A stretch of DNA of 64,000 bases, taken from NCBI RefSeq assembly GCF_003112555.1, contig NZ_BEWB01000012.1, positions 248,001-312,000 of the forward strand, given 5' to 3'. Origin of the DNA: Streptomyces coelicoflavus. Lineage in GTDB: Bacteria > Actinomycetota > Actinomycetes > Streptomycetales > Streptomycetaceae. A model generated the notes under the pieces. That model was given only the letters and a program-made list of their open reading frames with translations. It was not told the DNA's origin and made no database searches. Of this stretch, positions 15,226-25,181 are shown piece after piece (positions within the stretch are counted from its first letter, which is position 1; the number at the start of each line of letters is the position of its first letter). A program made the position numbers and the translations under genes.

Positions 15226-17016
15226 GTGACGTCCACTCCTCGAAGAGCCCGGCTGGCTCTTCCCGCGGCCGGTGCCGCACTCGCCCTGTCGGGCGCGGTC
15301 CTCGCGGCCGCCCCCGCCCAGGCCTCCGGCGGGGCCCCCGTCCCGCCCCGGCCGGCCGTCACCGAACGGCCCGCCACCGCGTCCCCCGCCGAGCTGGCGC
15401 ACCGTGTCCGGGAATCCGGGGCCGCCCTCAAGAGCGACACCCCGGCCGCCCCCGGCGCGGAGCCGGAGGCCGGTCCGAGCACCGAGGCCCCGTCCGGCAG
15501 GATCGACCCGAAGATCATCGGCGGCACGAACGCGTCGATCTCCGAGGCGCCGTGGATGGTGCAGCTGCACTACTACGACGACAAGGGCACCACCGACACC
15601 GCCGACGACGAGGGCTACTTCTGCGGCGGCACCCTGGTGGCCCCGGCGAAGGTCCTCACCGCCGCGCACTGCGTGTACGGCCTGGACTGGGCGCAGAACG
15701 GAGCCGTCCTCGCCGGCACCGCCCAACTGCCCGAAGGCAACGACCTGCACGGCGGCCGGGTGGCCGGCGTATGGCGCCAGTGGGTCAACCCCACGTACCG
15801 GCCGAGCAGCATCTCGGGCGGCGACCTGGCGGTGCTCACGCTGGGCGAGGCACTGCCGTACAAGACGCTGCGGCCGACGACGAGCGGCGACACCGCCTCC
15901 TACGCCAACGGGACTCCGGCGACCGTGTACGGCTGGGGGCGCACCAGCTCCACCAGCCAGGACATCTCGCCGACGCTGAAGAAGGCGACCGTGCCGATGC
16001 GCTCGGACGCCTCCTGCACGTCGTACTGGGGCTCCGACTTCGTGCCCGGCCAGATGGCCTGCGCCGGCACCCCGGCCTCCGGCCAGGACGCCGGTACGGT
16101 CTCCCCGTGCAACGGCGACTCCGGCGGTCCGCTCGTGGTCAACGGCAGGATCGCCGGCGTGGTCTCCTGGGGCGTCGAGGACTGCGTCGCCTCGGGTGCC
16201 TACGGCGTCTACGCCAAGGTCAGCTCCTACGTCGGCGAGGTCAACTCCCGCGTCGACGACACCGACCTGGACTTCGACGGCCTCGCGGACCTCTTCGCCC
16301 GCACCCCCGGCGGCGACGCGTACGAGTACTACTCCCTCGGCGACAGGTGGCCGTACCTGGACAACCGCCTCTCGCTCGGCGACTGGGGCGGGGTGAGCCT
16401 GGTGCGCCAGGGCGACCTGGACCGCGACTTCTACCAGGACTACGTGTACCGCGCCTCGGACGGCGTGCTGTACACCCTCGCCTTCAACGGGGTCGACGCC
16501 TACGACTCGATCCGCGTCGGCGGCGGCTGGAACGTGATGAAGGACCTCCGCGTCCCGGGCGACCTCTCCGGCGACGCCCTGCCCGACCTGGTCGCCAAGG
16601 ACAAGTACGGCGTCCTGTGGCTCTACCCCGGCAAGGGCGACGGCACCTTCGGCAGCCGGGTCCGCATCGGCGGCGGCTGGGCCAAGTACACGATCACCGG
16701 CAAGGGCGACTACAACCGCGACGGCAGGCCCGACCTGCTGGCGCGGGACGGCTCGGGCGTCCTGTGGCTGTACCCGGGCACCGGGAAGGCCGCGCCGGCG
16801 CTCGGCAGCCGGGTGAGGGTCGGCGGCGGCTGGTCCGTCTACAGCGCCTTCGCCACCGCGGGCGACGTCACCGGTGACGGCAGGCCCGACCTGCTGGCCC
16901 GCGACGGCTCCGGTGTGATGTGGCTCTACAAGGGCACCGGCAAGTCCGGCACGGCGACGTTCAAGACCCGTGTGCGGGTCGGGGGCGGCTGGAACGCGTT
17001 CAACCTCTTCGGCTGA
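15226..17016 (+). CDS. Secreted trypsin-like serine protease with FG-GAP/VCBS repeats
   Basis: 596 residues. A signal peptide (RRARLALPAAGAALALSGAVL...AQA) leads to a propeptide of about 70 residues ending near KIIGGTNA, the S1 mature N-terminus. The catalytic triad is His148 (TAAHCVYG), Asp200 (GGDLAVLTL) and Ser299 (CNGDSGGPLV), with paired cysteines. After residue 345, DTDLDFDGLADLF begins repeated FG-GAP/VCBS-type blades with Asp-rich DxDGxxD loops (DYNRDGRPDLLARD) and the recurring phrase RVGGGW, predicted calcium-binding beta-propeller units. The GTG at 15226 follows AGGAGA. It is an extracellular protease with a binding propeller, and its insertion here splits the usual rho-rpmE neighbourhood. 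Confidence 0.9.
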   Translation: MTSTPRRARLALPAAGAALALSGAVLAAAPAQASGGAPVPPRPAVTERPATASPAELAHRVRESGAALKSDTPAAPGAEPEAGPSTEAPSGRIDPKIIGGTNASISEAPWMVQLHYYDDKGTTDTADDEGYFCGGTLVAPAKVLTAAHCVYGLDWAQNGAVLAGTAQLPEGNDLHGGRVAGVWRQWVNPTYRPSSISGGDLAVLTLGEALPYKTLRPTTSGDTASYANGTPATVYGWGRTSSTSQDISPTLKKATVPMRSDASCTSYWGSDFVPGQMACAGTPASGQDAGTVSPCNGDSGGPLVVNGRIAGVVSWGVEDCVASGAYGVYAKVSSYVGEVNSRVDDTDLDFDGLADLFARTPGGDAYEYYSLGDRWPYLDNRLSLGDWGGVSLVRQGDLDRDFYQDYVYRASDGVLYTLAFNGVDAYDSIRVGGGWNVMKDLRVPGDLSGDALPDLVAKDKYGVLWLYPGKGDGTFGSRVRIGGGWAKYTITGKGDYNRDGRPDLLARDGSGVLWLYPGTGKAAPALGSRVRVGGGWSVYSAFATAGDVTGDGRPDLLARDGSGVMWLYKGTGKSGTATFKTRVRVGGGWNAFNLFG

Positions 17017-17031
17017 GCGAACGAGCCCCAC

Positions 17032-17060
17032 GGGGCCGCCTCCACCCCGGAGGCGGCCCC
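17032..17060 (+). terminator. GC hairpin after the serine protease
   Basis: GGGGCCGCCTCC (17032-17043) pairs perfectly with GGAGGCGGCCCC (17049-17060) around a 5-nt loop, starting 15 nt after the stop and followed by TTCG. Confidence 0.8.
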
Positions 17061-17364
17061 TTCGCCGTTCACCGGGAGCGCGGCTGCGACCTTCGCCACA
17101 CGGGACGCCCCGGGCGGCGTCCCGGCGGGACGGGGCCGGTGCTCGTGGATGCCCAGGTCAGCGCCGCGGACCCGCGCACCGCGAACACGCTCCGTCACCG
17201 TTTTTGCACCGGTTCGCCACAGTCCGTTGTGCAACCCTGTCCCGAGTTCCGCCGTCTGAGCTACGGAGGGACCATGGTGAGGACCGGCGCCGAACCCGCC
17301 GCCGGACCGACCGCCCCGACCCTGAGCGCAGGGGGTAACCGACCGGACGAACACCGAGGAGCCC
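17061..17364 (+). other. Upstream region of the LCP gene
   Basis: No gene is supported. A GGAGGG-ACC-ATG signal at 17275 opens a frame that runs into and overlaps the LCP gene with non-coding composition, so I do not call it. Two TTGTGCA-like and TTTTTGCACC stretches (17200-17235) are locally AT-richer and may contain the LCP promoter. Confidence 0.3.
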
Positions 17365-18513
17365 ATGTCCGCCGAGAGCACGCCGGATCCCGCGATACCC
17401 GGCCCCGGCCAGTCCCGCCCCACCGGACCCGGCCACCGGGGCAAGGGGCGCCGCCGCAGGCCCAGATCGGGCCGGCGCAAGGCCCTGCTCGTCGCGGCCT
17501 GGAGCGCGGCCGGCATCGTGGTCCTGGGCGGCACCGGAGCGGGAGTCCTGTACTTCAAGCTCAACGGCAACCTCACGAGCGTCGACATCGACGCGGCACT
17601 CGGCGCCGACCGGCCCGAGAAGGCCGACAACGGCTCCGAGAACATCCTGGTCCTCGGCTCCGACACCCGTTCCGGCGGCAACAAGAAGCTCGGCGGCGGC
17701 ACCGACGACGGCACCGCCCGCTCGGACACGGCGATGATCGTGCACGTCTACAAGGGCCACAAGAAGGCCAGCGTGGTCTCCATCCCGCGCGACACCCTCA
17801 TCGACCGCCCCGACTGCACCGACACCGACGGCAACGAGCACCCCGCCGCCGAGGGCGTGATGTTCAACTCCGCCTACTCCACCGGCGGCGCCGCCTGCGC
17901 CGTGAAGACCGTCGAGTCGGTCAGCGGCCTGCGCATGGACCACTACCTGGAGGTCGACTTCAGCGGCTTCCAGAACCTCATCGACGACCTCGGCGGCGTA
18001 CGGGTCACCACCACCGAGGACATCAAGGACCCCGACAGCCACCTCGACCTCCCGGCCGGCACCCACCGGCTCGACGGCGAGCAGGCCCTCGGACTGGTCC
18101 GCACCCGGCACGGCGTCGGCGACGGCTCCGACCTCGGCCGCATCCAGCTCCAGCAGGCCTTCGTCAAGGCCCTGGTCCACCAGGTCAAGGACATCGGCCT
18201 GCTCGGCAACCCCAAGAAGCTGTACGACATCGCCGACACCGCCACCAAGACCGTGACCACCGACTCCGACCTGGGCTCGGTGAACTCCCTGATGTCCTTC
18301 GCGACCGGGCTGAAGGGCATCGGCCCGGACAAGATGCACATGGTCACCATGCCGGTGGTCTACGACCCCGCCGACGCCAACCGCGTCCTGGTCGAGAAGG
18401 ACAAGGCCCAGCAGGTCTGGACGGCCCTGAAGAACGACCGCCCGATCCCGGAGTCGGCCACCAAGGGCACGGCCACGGGTGAGGCCAAGGGCGTCGTGAA
18501 CGCCGGGGAATAG
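17365..18513 (+). CDS. LytR-CpsA-Psr (LCP) family cell-wall glycopolymer ligase
   Basis: 382 residues. A disordered basic cytoplasmic tail (GKGRRRRPRSGRRK) is followed by one membrane helix (about residues 43-65) and an extracellular LCP domain. Signatures are ENILVLGSDTRSG, SDTAMIVHVYKGHKKASVVSIPRDTLID with the lipid-phosphate-binding Arg, and VRTRHGVGDGSDLGRIQLQQAF. LCP enzymes attach teichoic-acid-like or other glycopolymers to peptidoglycan from polyprenyl carriers. GAGGAG precedes the ATG. The end of this gene contains the -35 element of the rpmE promoter. Confidence 0.92.
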   Translation: MSAESTPDPAIPGPGQSRPTGPGHRGKGRRRRPRSGRRKALLVAAWSAAGIVVLGGTGAGVLYFKLNGNLTSVDIDAALGADRPEKADNGSENILVLGSDTRSGGNKKLGGGTDDGTARSDTAMIVHVYKGHKKASVVSIPRDTLIDRPDCTDTDGNEHPAAEGVMFNSAYSTGGAACAVKTVESVSGLRMDHYLEVDFSGFQNLIDDLGGVRVTTTEDIKDPDSHLDLPAGTHRLDGEQALGLVRTRHGVGDGSDLGRIQLQQAFVKALVHQVKDIGLLGNPKKLYDIADTATKTVTTDSDLGSVNSLMSFATGLKGIGPDKMHMVTMPVVYDPADANRVLVEKDKAQQVWTALKNDRPIPESATKGTATGEAKGVVNAGE

Positions 18514-18532
18514 TTCACCCCCGCCCCCGGTT
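18507..18532 (+). promoter_or_regulatory. Sigma-R-type promoter for rpmE
   Basis: GGAAT (18507-18511), exactly 18 nt, then GTT (18530-18532): a full match to the sigma-R consensus GGAAT-N18-GTT known in Streptomyces, where rpmE is a reported member of the thiol-oxidative regulon. The -35 overlaps the LCP stop codon; the predicted leader is about 100 nt. Confidence 0.8.
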
Positions 18533-18637
18533 TTGGGGGATGGCCCCAGTCCTGGCAGACTGGTACGTCGGCTCCGGTTCACGCTCCCGCATCCCGCGGC
18601 TGCGACCCGGCGCCCTCCCGGAACAGTAGGAGACACC

Positions 18638-18862
18638 TTGAAGCGCGACATCCACCCCGAGTACGTCGAGACGCAGGTCAGCTGCACCTGTGGCGCGTCG
18701 TTCACCACCCGCAGCACCATTCAGTCCGGCACCATCCGGGCCGAGGTCTGCTCCGAGTGCCACCCGTTCTACACGGGCAAGCAGAAGATCCTCGACACCG
18801 GTGGCCGCGTGGCCCGCTTCGAGGCCCGCTTCGGCAAGGCTTCCGCCGGCTCCAAGAAGTAG
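18638..18862 (+). CDS. rpmE: Ribosomal protein L31, zinc-binding type
   Basis: 74 residues, beginning MKRDIHPEYVETQVSCTCGA from a TTG start at 18638 with AGGAGA at good spacing. CTCG and CSEC provide the zinc-binding cysteines, so this is the C+ form rather than the zinc-free paralogue used under zinc limitation. Cysteine-bound zinc makes the protein thiol-sensitive, in keeping with the sigma-R-type promoter upstream. The Lys-rich tail (GKASAGSKK) is typical. It belongs to the 50S subunit and is followed 107 nt later by prfA. Confidence 0.96.
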   Translation: MKRDIHPEYVETQVSCTCGASFTTRSTIQSGTIRAEVCSECHPFYTGKQKILDTGGRVARFEARFGKASAGSKK

Positions 18863-18969
18863 CGAGCCTCCAACCGCCGGTCCACGGCCGCATCCCCTGC
18901 CCGGGGAGCGCCGGGACCGGCGTTTTTGGTCGCCCGTCTTCCCTTCCCACGCAGTAGCAGGAGCCCAAG

Positions 18970-20046
18970 ATGTTCGAGGCCGTCGAGGAACTCGTCGCCG
19001 AGCACGCCGACCTGGAGAAGAAGCTCGCCGACCCGTCGGTCCACTCCGACCAGGCGAACGCGCGCAAGCTGAACAAGCGGTACGCCGAGCTGACCCCGAT
19101 CGTCGCCACGTTCCGCTCCTGGAAGCAGACCGGCGACGACATGGAGACCGCGCGCGAGTTCGCGGCCGACGACCCCGACTTCGCCGCCGAGGTCAAGGAG
19201 CTGGACAAGCAGCGCGACGAGCTGACCGAGAAGCTGCGCCTGCTGCTCGTCCCGCGCGACCCCAGCGACGACAAGGACGTCATTCTCGAGATCAAGGCCG
19301 GAGCCGGCGGCGACGAGTCGGCGCTCTTCGCCGGCGACCTGCTGCGCATGTACCTGCGCTACGCCGAGCGGGTCGGCTGGAAGACCGAGATCATCGACTC
19401 CACCGAGTCCGAGCTGGGCGGCTACAAGGACGTCCAGGTCGCCGTGAAGACCAAGGGCGGCCAGGGCGCCACCGAGCCCGGCCAGGGCGTCTGGGCGCGG
19501 CTCAAGTACGAGGGCGGCGTGCACCGCGTGCAGCGCGTGCCCGCGACCGAGTCCCAGGGCCGGATCCACACCTCCGCGGCGGGCGTCCTCGTGACCCCCG
19601 AGGCCGAGGAGATCGACGTCGAGATCAACCCGAACGACCTCCGCATCGACGTCTACCGGTCCTCCGGGCCCGGCGGCCAGTCCGTCAACACCACCGACTC
19701 CGCGGTGCGCATCACGCACATCCCGACCGGAGTCGTCGCCTCCTGCCAGAACGAGAAGAGCCAGCTGCAGAACAAGGAGCAGGCCATGCGTATCCTGCGC
19801 TCCAGGCTGCTCGCGGCGGCGCAGGAGGAGGCGGAGAAGGAGGCCGCCGACGCCCGGCGCAGCCAGGTCCGCACCGTCGACCGCTCCGAGAAGATCCGCA
19901 CGTACAACTTCCCGGAGAACCGCATCTCGGACCACCGTGTCGGTTTCAAGGCGTACAACCTGGACCAGGTCCTGGACGGCGACCTCGACTCGGTGATCCA
20001 GGCCTGCGTCGACGCGGACTCGGCGGCCAAGCTCGCCGCCGCGTAA
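18970..20046 (+). CDS. prfA: Peptide chain release factor 1
   Basis: 358 residues. RF1 recognises UAA and UAG: the tripeptide anticodon PAT sits in HRVQRVPATESQGR. The catalytic GGQ is near residue 236 in SSGPGGQSVNTTDSAVR; its Gln is the substrate of the downstream methyltransferase prmC. The N-terminal coiled-coil domain spans residues 1-100. Its stop is followed by a 28-nt gap to prmC, giving an enzyme-substrate gene pair. AGCAGGAGCCC provides the ribosome site. Confidence 0.97.
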   Translation: MFEAVEELVAEHADLEKKLADPSVHSDQANARKLNKRYAELTPIVATFRSWKQTGDDMETAREFAADDPDFAAEVKELDKQRDELTEKLRLLLVPRDPSDDKDVILEIKAGAGGDESALFAGDLLRMYLRYAERVGWKTEIIDSTESELGGYKDVQVAVKTKGGQGATEPGQGVWARLKYEGGVHRVQRVPATESQGRIHTSAAGVLVTPEAEEIDVEINPNDLRIDVYRSSGPGGQSVNTTDSAVRITHIPTGVVASCQNEKSQLQNKEQAMRILRSRLLAAAQEEAEKEAADARRSQVRTVDRSEKIRTYNFPENRISDHRVGFKAYNLDQVLDGDLDSVIQACVDADSAAKLAAA

Positions 20047-20074
20047 GCCCCGTACGACAGCCCGGAGGACCAGC

Positions 20075-20956
20075 GTGCCGCTACATCACGGGGGGCGACC
20101 CCCGAACCCCCGCAGTGTGCTGCTCACGGAGGTGGCCCAGGCCACCCAGCGGCTGGCCGATGCCGGCGTGCCCTCGCCGCGCACCGACGCGGAAGAACTC
20201 GCCGCGTACCTGCACGGCGTCAAGCGGGGCGAGCTGCACACCGTGCAGGACGCGGACTTCGACGCCCGGTACTGGGAGGTCGTCGCCCGCCGGGAGGCGC
20301 GCGAGCCGCTCCAGCACATCACCGGCCGCGCCTACTTCCGCTACCTGGAGCTCCAGGTCGGCCCCGGCGTCTTCGTGCCCCGCCCCGAGACCGAGTCGGT
20401 CGTCGGCTGGGCCATAGACGCGGTGCGGGCGATGGACGTCGTCGAGCCCTGCATCGTCGACCTGTGCACCGGCTCGGGCGCCATCGCGCTCGCCCTCGCC
20501 CAGGAGGTGCCGCGCTCGCGCGTGCACGCCGTGGAGCTGTCCGAGGACGCCCTGAAGTGGACGCGCAGGAACATGGAGGGGTCCAGGGTCGACCTCCGCC
20601 AGGGAGACGCCCTGACGGCCTTCCCGGACCTCGACGGCCAGGTCGACCTGGTGGTCTCCAACCCGCCGTACATCCCGCTCACCGAGTGGGAGTACGTCGC
20701 CCCCGAGGCCCGCGACCACGATCCGGAGCTGGCCCTGTTCTCCGGCGAGGACGGCCTCGACCTGATCCGCGGCCTGGAACGCACCGCGCACCGCCTGCTG
20801 CGCCCCGGCGGCGTGGTCGTCGTCGAGCACGCCGACACCCAGGGCGGCCAGGTGCCCTGGATCTTCACCGAGGAGCGGGGCTGGGCCGACGCGGCCGACC
20901 ACCCCGACCTCAACAACCGGCCCAGGTTCGCGACCGCCCGCAAGGCACTGCCGTGA
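20075..20956 (+). CDS. prmC: Release factor glutamine methyltransferase (HemK/PrmC)
   Basis: 293 residues. It methylates the GGQ glutamine of release factors with S-adenosylmethionine. The N-terminal helical domain recognises the factor (EELAAYLHGVKRGELH). VDLCTGSGAIALALA is the SAM-binding motif I and SNPPYIP the catalytic NPPY motif. The GTG at 20075 follows GGAGGA. Its TGA stop overlaps a GTG that opens a 17-codon frame leading directly into the next gene. Confidence 0.95.
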   Translation: MPLHHGGRPPNPRSVLLTEVAQATQRLADAGVPSPRTDAEELAAYLHGVKRGELHTVQDADFDARYWEVVARREAREPLQHITGRAYFRYLELQVGPGVFVPRPETESVVGWAIDAVRAMDVVEPCIVDLCTGSGAIALALAQEVPRSRVHAVELSEDALKWTRRNMEGSRVDLRQGDALTAFPDLDGQVDLVVSNPPYIPLTEWEYVAPEARDHDPELALFSGEDGLDLIRGLERTAHRLLRPGGVVVVEHADTQGGQVPWIFTEERGWADAADHPDLNNRPRFATARKALP

Positions 20957-21006
20957 ACATCCCGACGACCCCCACCCCGCAGTACGTGTACGAGGAGGCC
21001 AGCTAA
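20953..21006 (+). CDS. Possible 17-residue bridging peptide
   Basis: The GTG at 20953 overlaps the prmC stop as GTGA, and the frame ends in TAA at 21004-21006, immediately followed by the ATG of the next gene. The peptide would be MNIPTTPTPQYVYEEAS. The GAGGAGG that serves the next gene lies inside its last codons. It may keep ribosomes moving from prmC to the Sua5 gene, or be accidental. Too short for family recognition. Confidence 0.35.
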   Translation: MNIPTTPTPQYVYEEAS

Positions 21007-21654
21007 ATGGCACGGCGTTACGACACCAACGACGCGACCGACCGAGTGACCGGTCTGCGCGAGGCCGCGTCCGCCGTCCGCCGTGGCGAGCTCGTGGTGC
21101 TGCCGACGGACACCGTGTACGGCATCGGCGCCGACGCCTTCACCGCGGAGGCCGTCGGCGACCTGCTGGAGGCCAAGGGACGCGGCCGAACCATGCCCTC
21201 CCCGGTCCTCATCGGCTCGCCCAACACCCTGCACGGCCTCGTCACGGACTTCTCCGAGATGGCCTGGGAACTCGTCGACGCCTTCTGGCCCGGCGCGCTG
21301 ACCCTGGTCGCCAAGCACCAGCCGTCCCTCCAGTGGGACCTGGGCGAGACCCGCGGCACGGTCGCCGTCCGGATGCCTCTGCACCCCGTGGCCATCGAGC
21401 TGCTCACCGAGGTCGGCCCCATGGCCGTCTCCTCCGCCAACCTGACCGGCCACCCGGCCCCCGAGGACTGCGACGCCGCCCAGCAGATGCTCGGCGACTC
21501 CGTATCCGTCTACCTCGACGGCGGCCCCACCCCCGGCAACGTCCCGTCGTCCATCGTCGACGTCACCCGCGAGGTGCCCGTGCTGCTGCGCGCGGGCGCG
21601 CTGTCCGCGGAGGAACTGCGCAAGGTGGTACCCGACCTCGAGGTGGCGAATTGA
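21007..21654 (+). CDS. Sua5/YciO/YrdC/TsaC-type L-threonylcarbamoyladenylate synthase
   Basis: 215 residues. It forms threonylcarbamoyl-AMP from threonine, bicarbonate and ATP for the t6A37 modification of ANN-decoding tRNAs. Motifs: RRGELVVLPTDTVYGIGADAF, the KGRGRTMPSPVLIG loop (KxR and SxN-type residues), and MAVSSANLTGHPAPEDC. The length fits the short TsaC form without the Sua5 C-terminal domain. It is linked to prmC by the mini-ORF and overlaps the next gene as TTGA, so all are translationally coupled. Confidence 0.9.
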   Translation: MARRYDTNDATDRVTGLREAASAVRRGELVVLPTDTVYGIGADAFTAEAVGDLLEAKGRGRTMPSPVLIGSPNTLHGLVTDFSEMAWELVDAFWPGALTLVAKHQPSLQWDLGETRGTVAVRMPLHPVAIELLTEVGPMAVSSANLTGHPAPEDCDAAQQMLGDSVSVYLDGGPTPGNVPSSIVDVTREVPVLLRAGALSAEELRKVVPDLEVAN

Positions 21655-22331
21655 CGGCCCCTGAGACGGGGCGTGGCATAGGCAACGGGGAACGCGCCGC
21701 GGAGATCACGACCACGTTCGTCGGACTTCCGCGCGACAGCTTCCGCATCCTCCACGTCAGCACCGGAAACGTCTGCCGCTCGCCCATCACCGAGCGGCTG
21801 ACCCGGCACGCGGTGCAGGAGCGGCTCGGTGTGCTGGGCGGCGGCCTGATCGTGGAGAGCGCCGGCACCTGGGGCCACGAGGGCGCCCCCATGGAAGCGA
21901 ACGCCGAGACGGTCCTCACGGACTTCGGCGCCGACCCGGCCGGGTTCACCGGCCGCGAGCTGCTCGACGAGCACGTGATCCGCGCCGACCTGGTCCTCAC
22001 CGCCACCCGCGACCACCGGGCCCAGGTCATCTCCATGGGCCACTCGGCGGGCCTGCGCACCTTCACCCTCAAGGAGTTCACCCGCCTGGTGAACGCCATC
22101 GACCCGGCCACGCTCCCTCCCCTGGAGGACGGCGTGGTCACCCGCGCACGCGCCCTGGTCCGCGCCGCCGCCGCTCTACGCGGGTGGCTCCTGGCACCCA
22201 CGGCCGAGGCGGACGAGGTGTACGACCCGTACGGCGCCCCGCTGACGTTCTTCCGGTCGGTCGGCGACGAGATACACCAGGCACTGGACCCGGTCGTGAC
22301 CGCGCTGACGGGGGTCCCCGCGCGCGCGTAG
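21651..22331 (+). CDS. Low-molecular-weight phosphatase-like protein with Ser at the nucleophile position
   Basis: 226 residues with an LMW protein-tyrosine-phosphatase/arsenate-reductase fold. The P-loop reads HVSTGNVCRSP, where active LMW-PTPs have VCxGNxCRSP: the first Cys, the nucleophile, is Ser37 (AGC at 21759-21761), while Cys42 and Arg43 are kept. The general-acid loop VYDPYG is retained. So it has probably lost classical phosphatase activity and may bind phospho-substrates. It starts at TTG 21651 (GAGGTG upstream), overlapping the preceding stop. The 30-residue N-terminal extension is not typical. Confidence 0.8.
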   Translation: MTAPETGRGIGNGERAAEITTTFVGLPRDSFRILHVSTGNVCRSPITERLTRHAVQERLGVLGGGLIVESAGTWGHEGAPMEANAETVLTDFGADPAGFTGRELLDEHVIRADLVLTATRDHRAQVISMGHSAGLRTFTLKEFTRLVNAIDPATLPPLEDGVVTRARALVRAAAALRGWLLAPTAEADEVYDPYGAPLTFFRSVGDEIHQALDPVVTALTGVPARA

Positions 22332-22417
22332 GACCCGTCGTGCGCACGCCGGGCGGCTTCGCCGTGCCGGGCCTACATTGGTCGTACGTCACCGTCGACG
22401 CACGCCCGGAGCGCACC

Positions 22418-23674
<1,257 letters not shown>

Positions 23675-23817
23675 GGGCGGGTAGGCGTACCGGCGTGCAC
23701 GGCCACACGTGCAACCATCGTCGATACCCGGAAGTCCTCAACCGTATGCGCCGCATCGCCAAGCGCATCGCTAGGGTGTGGGGTTGAGGATGGCCAGCGA
23801 GACCTGTGGGGAAGCCC

Positions 23818-25110
23818 GTGCGTGAATACCTGCTGACGCTCTGCATCACGGCCGCGGTGACGTATCTGCTGACAGGGCCGGTACGGAAGTTCGCGATCGT
23901 GGCGGGGGCGATGCCGGAGATCCGGGCACGTGACGTGCACCGGGAACCCACTCCGCGGCTCGGCGGGATCGCGATGTTCTTCGGGCTGTGCGCCGGCCTG
24001 CTGGTCGCCGACCACCTCACCAACCTCAGCGAGGTCTTCGAGAAGTCCAACGAGCCGCGCGCCCTGCTCTCCGGGGCCGCCCTGATCTGGCTGATCGGTG
24101 TCCTGGACGACAAGTTCGAGATCGACGCCCTGATCAAGCTGGGCGGGCAGATGATCGCCGCCGGTGTGATGGTGGTCCAGGGTCTGACCATCCTGTGGAT
24201 CCCGCTGCCGGGCGTCGGCACGGTGGCGCTCACCCAGTGGCAGGGCACCCTGCTGACGGTGGCCCTCGTCGTCATCACCATCAACGCGGTCAACTTCGTG
24301 GACGGCCTGGACGGCCTCGCGGCGGGGATGGTGTGCATCGCGGCGGCGGCGTTCTTCATGTACGCCTACCGGATCTGGTACTCGTACGGCATCGAGGCGG
24401 CGGCGCCCGCGTCGCTCTTCGCGGCCATCCTCATGGGCATGTGCCTCGGCTTCCTGCCGCACAACATGCACCCCGCCCGGATCTTCATGGGCGACTCCGG
24501 ATCGATGCTCATCGGCCTGGTGCTGGCGGCCGGCGCGATCTCGGTCACGGGGCAGGTGGACCCCGACCTGATGAACCTGTTCTCCGGGTCCGAGCGCAAC
24601 TCGGTGCACCAGATGGTGCCGGTCTACATCCCGCTGGTGATGCCGCTGACCATCATCGCCATCCCGGCCGCCGACCTGATCCTGGCGATCGTCCGGCGCA
24701 CCTGGAAGGGCCAGTCGCCGTTCGCCGCGGACCGGGGGCACCTGCACCACCGGCTGCTGGAAATCGGCCACTCGCACAGCCGCGCGGTGCTGATCATGTA
24801 CTTCTTCTCGGCGTTGATCGCCTTCGGTGCGCTCGCCTACTCCGTGAACGCGGCGTCGATGTGGATCGTGCTGAGCGTCGTCTTCCTCAGCGCGATCGGC
24901 CTGGTCCTGCTCCTGCTGCCGCGCTTCACCCCGCGCGCGCCCCGCTGGGCGGAGGGCTTCGTCCCGCCGCGCTACCGGCGCCGCAGGGCGGCCGTCATGG
25001 CGAGCGAGGAAGAGACCGCGGCCCCCGCGGACGAGGACGAGGAGCGGGTTCCGGTCGGCGTGGGCGTCAACGGAGCGACCGCCATCGGATCCCGTACGCG
25101 CACCAGGTGA
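23818..25110 (+). CDS. Polyprenyl-phosphate GlcNAc-1-phosphate transferase (WecA/MraY family)
   Basis: 430 residues with about eleven membrane helices. It transfers a sugar-1-phosphate, probably GlcNAc-1-P, from a UDP-sugar to decaprenyl/undecaprenyl phosphate, starting a cell-wall polymer. Signatures: REPTPRLGGIAMF, VLDDKFEID (the Mg-binding DDxxD), NFVDGLDGLAAG and MGDSGSM, then HLHHRLLEIGHSH. GGGGAAG sits before the GTG at 23818; GTG at 23806 is possible. The C-terminal tail is acidic and cytoplasmic. In mycobacteria the same gene (rfe) precedes atp. It may supply linkage units for the upstream LCP ligase. Confidence 0.9.
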   Translation: MREYLLTLCITAAVTYLLTGPVRKFAIVAGAMPEIRARDVHREPTPRLGGIAMFFGLCAGLLVADHLTNLSEVFEKSNEPRALLSGAALIWLIGVLDDKFEIDALIKLGGQMIAAGVMVVQGLTILWIPLPGVGTVALTQWQGTLLTVALVVITINAVNFVDGLDGLAAGMVCIAAAAFFMYAYRIWYSYGIEAAAPASLFAAILMGMCLGFLPHNMHPARIFMGDSGSMLIGLVLAAGAISVTGQVDPDLMNLFSGSERNSVHQMVPVYIPLVMPLTIIAIPAADLILAIVRRTWKGQSPFAADRGHLHHRLLEIGHSHSRAVLIMYFFSALIAFGALAYSVNAASMWIVLSVVFLSAIGLVLLLLPRFTPRAPRWAEGFVPPRYRRRRAAVMASEEETAAPADEDEERVPVGVGVNGATAIGSRTRTR

Positions 25111-25181
25111 CCACGGCTAAATGCCGCATTACCAGACAAGTTGGCGCGCTAATTGCACAAACGCGCACCGTCACTCTCACG

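Noticed and set aside
17275..18482. ATG with a good GGAGGG site opening a frame through the LCP gene
   Set aside because: The product is Arg/Gly/Pro-rich and overlaps an unambiguous LCP domain in another frame.
23744..23787. A 13-codon frame (MRRIAKRIARVWG) before the WecA-type gene
   Set aside because: No ribosome site; the TAGGGT inside it looks like a -10 box, so this is more likely promoter DNA.
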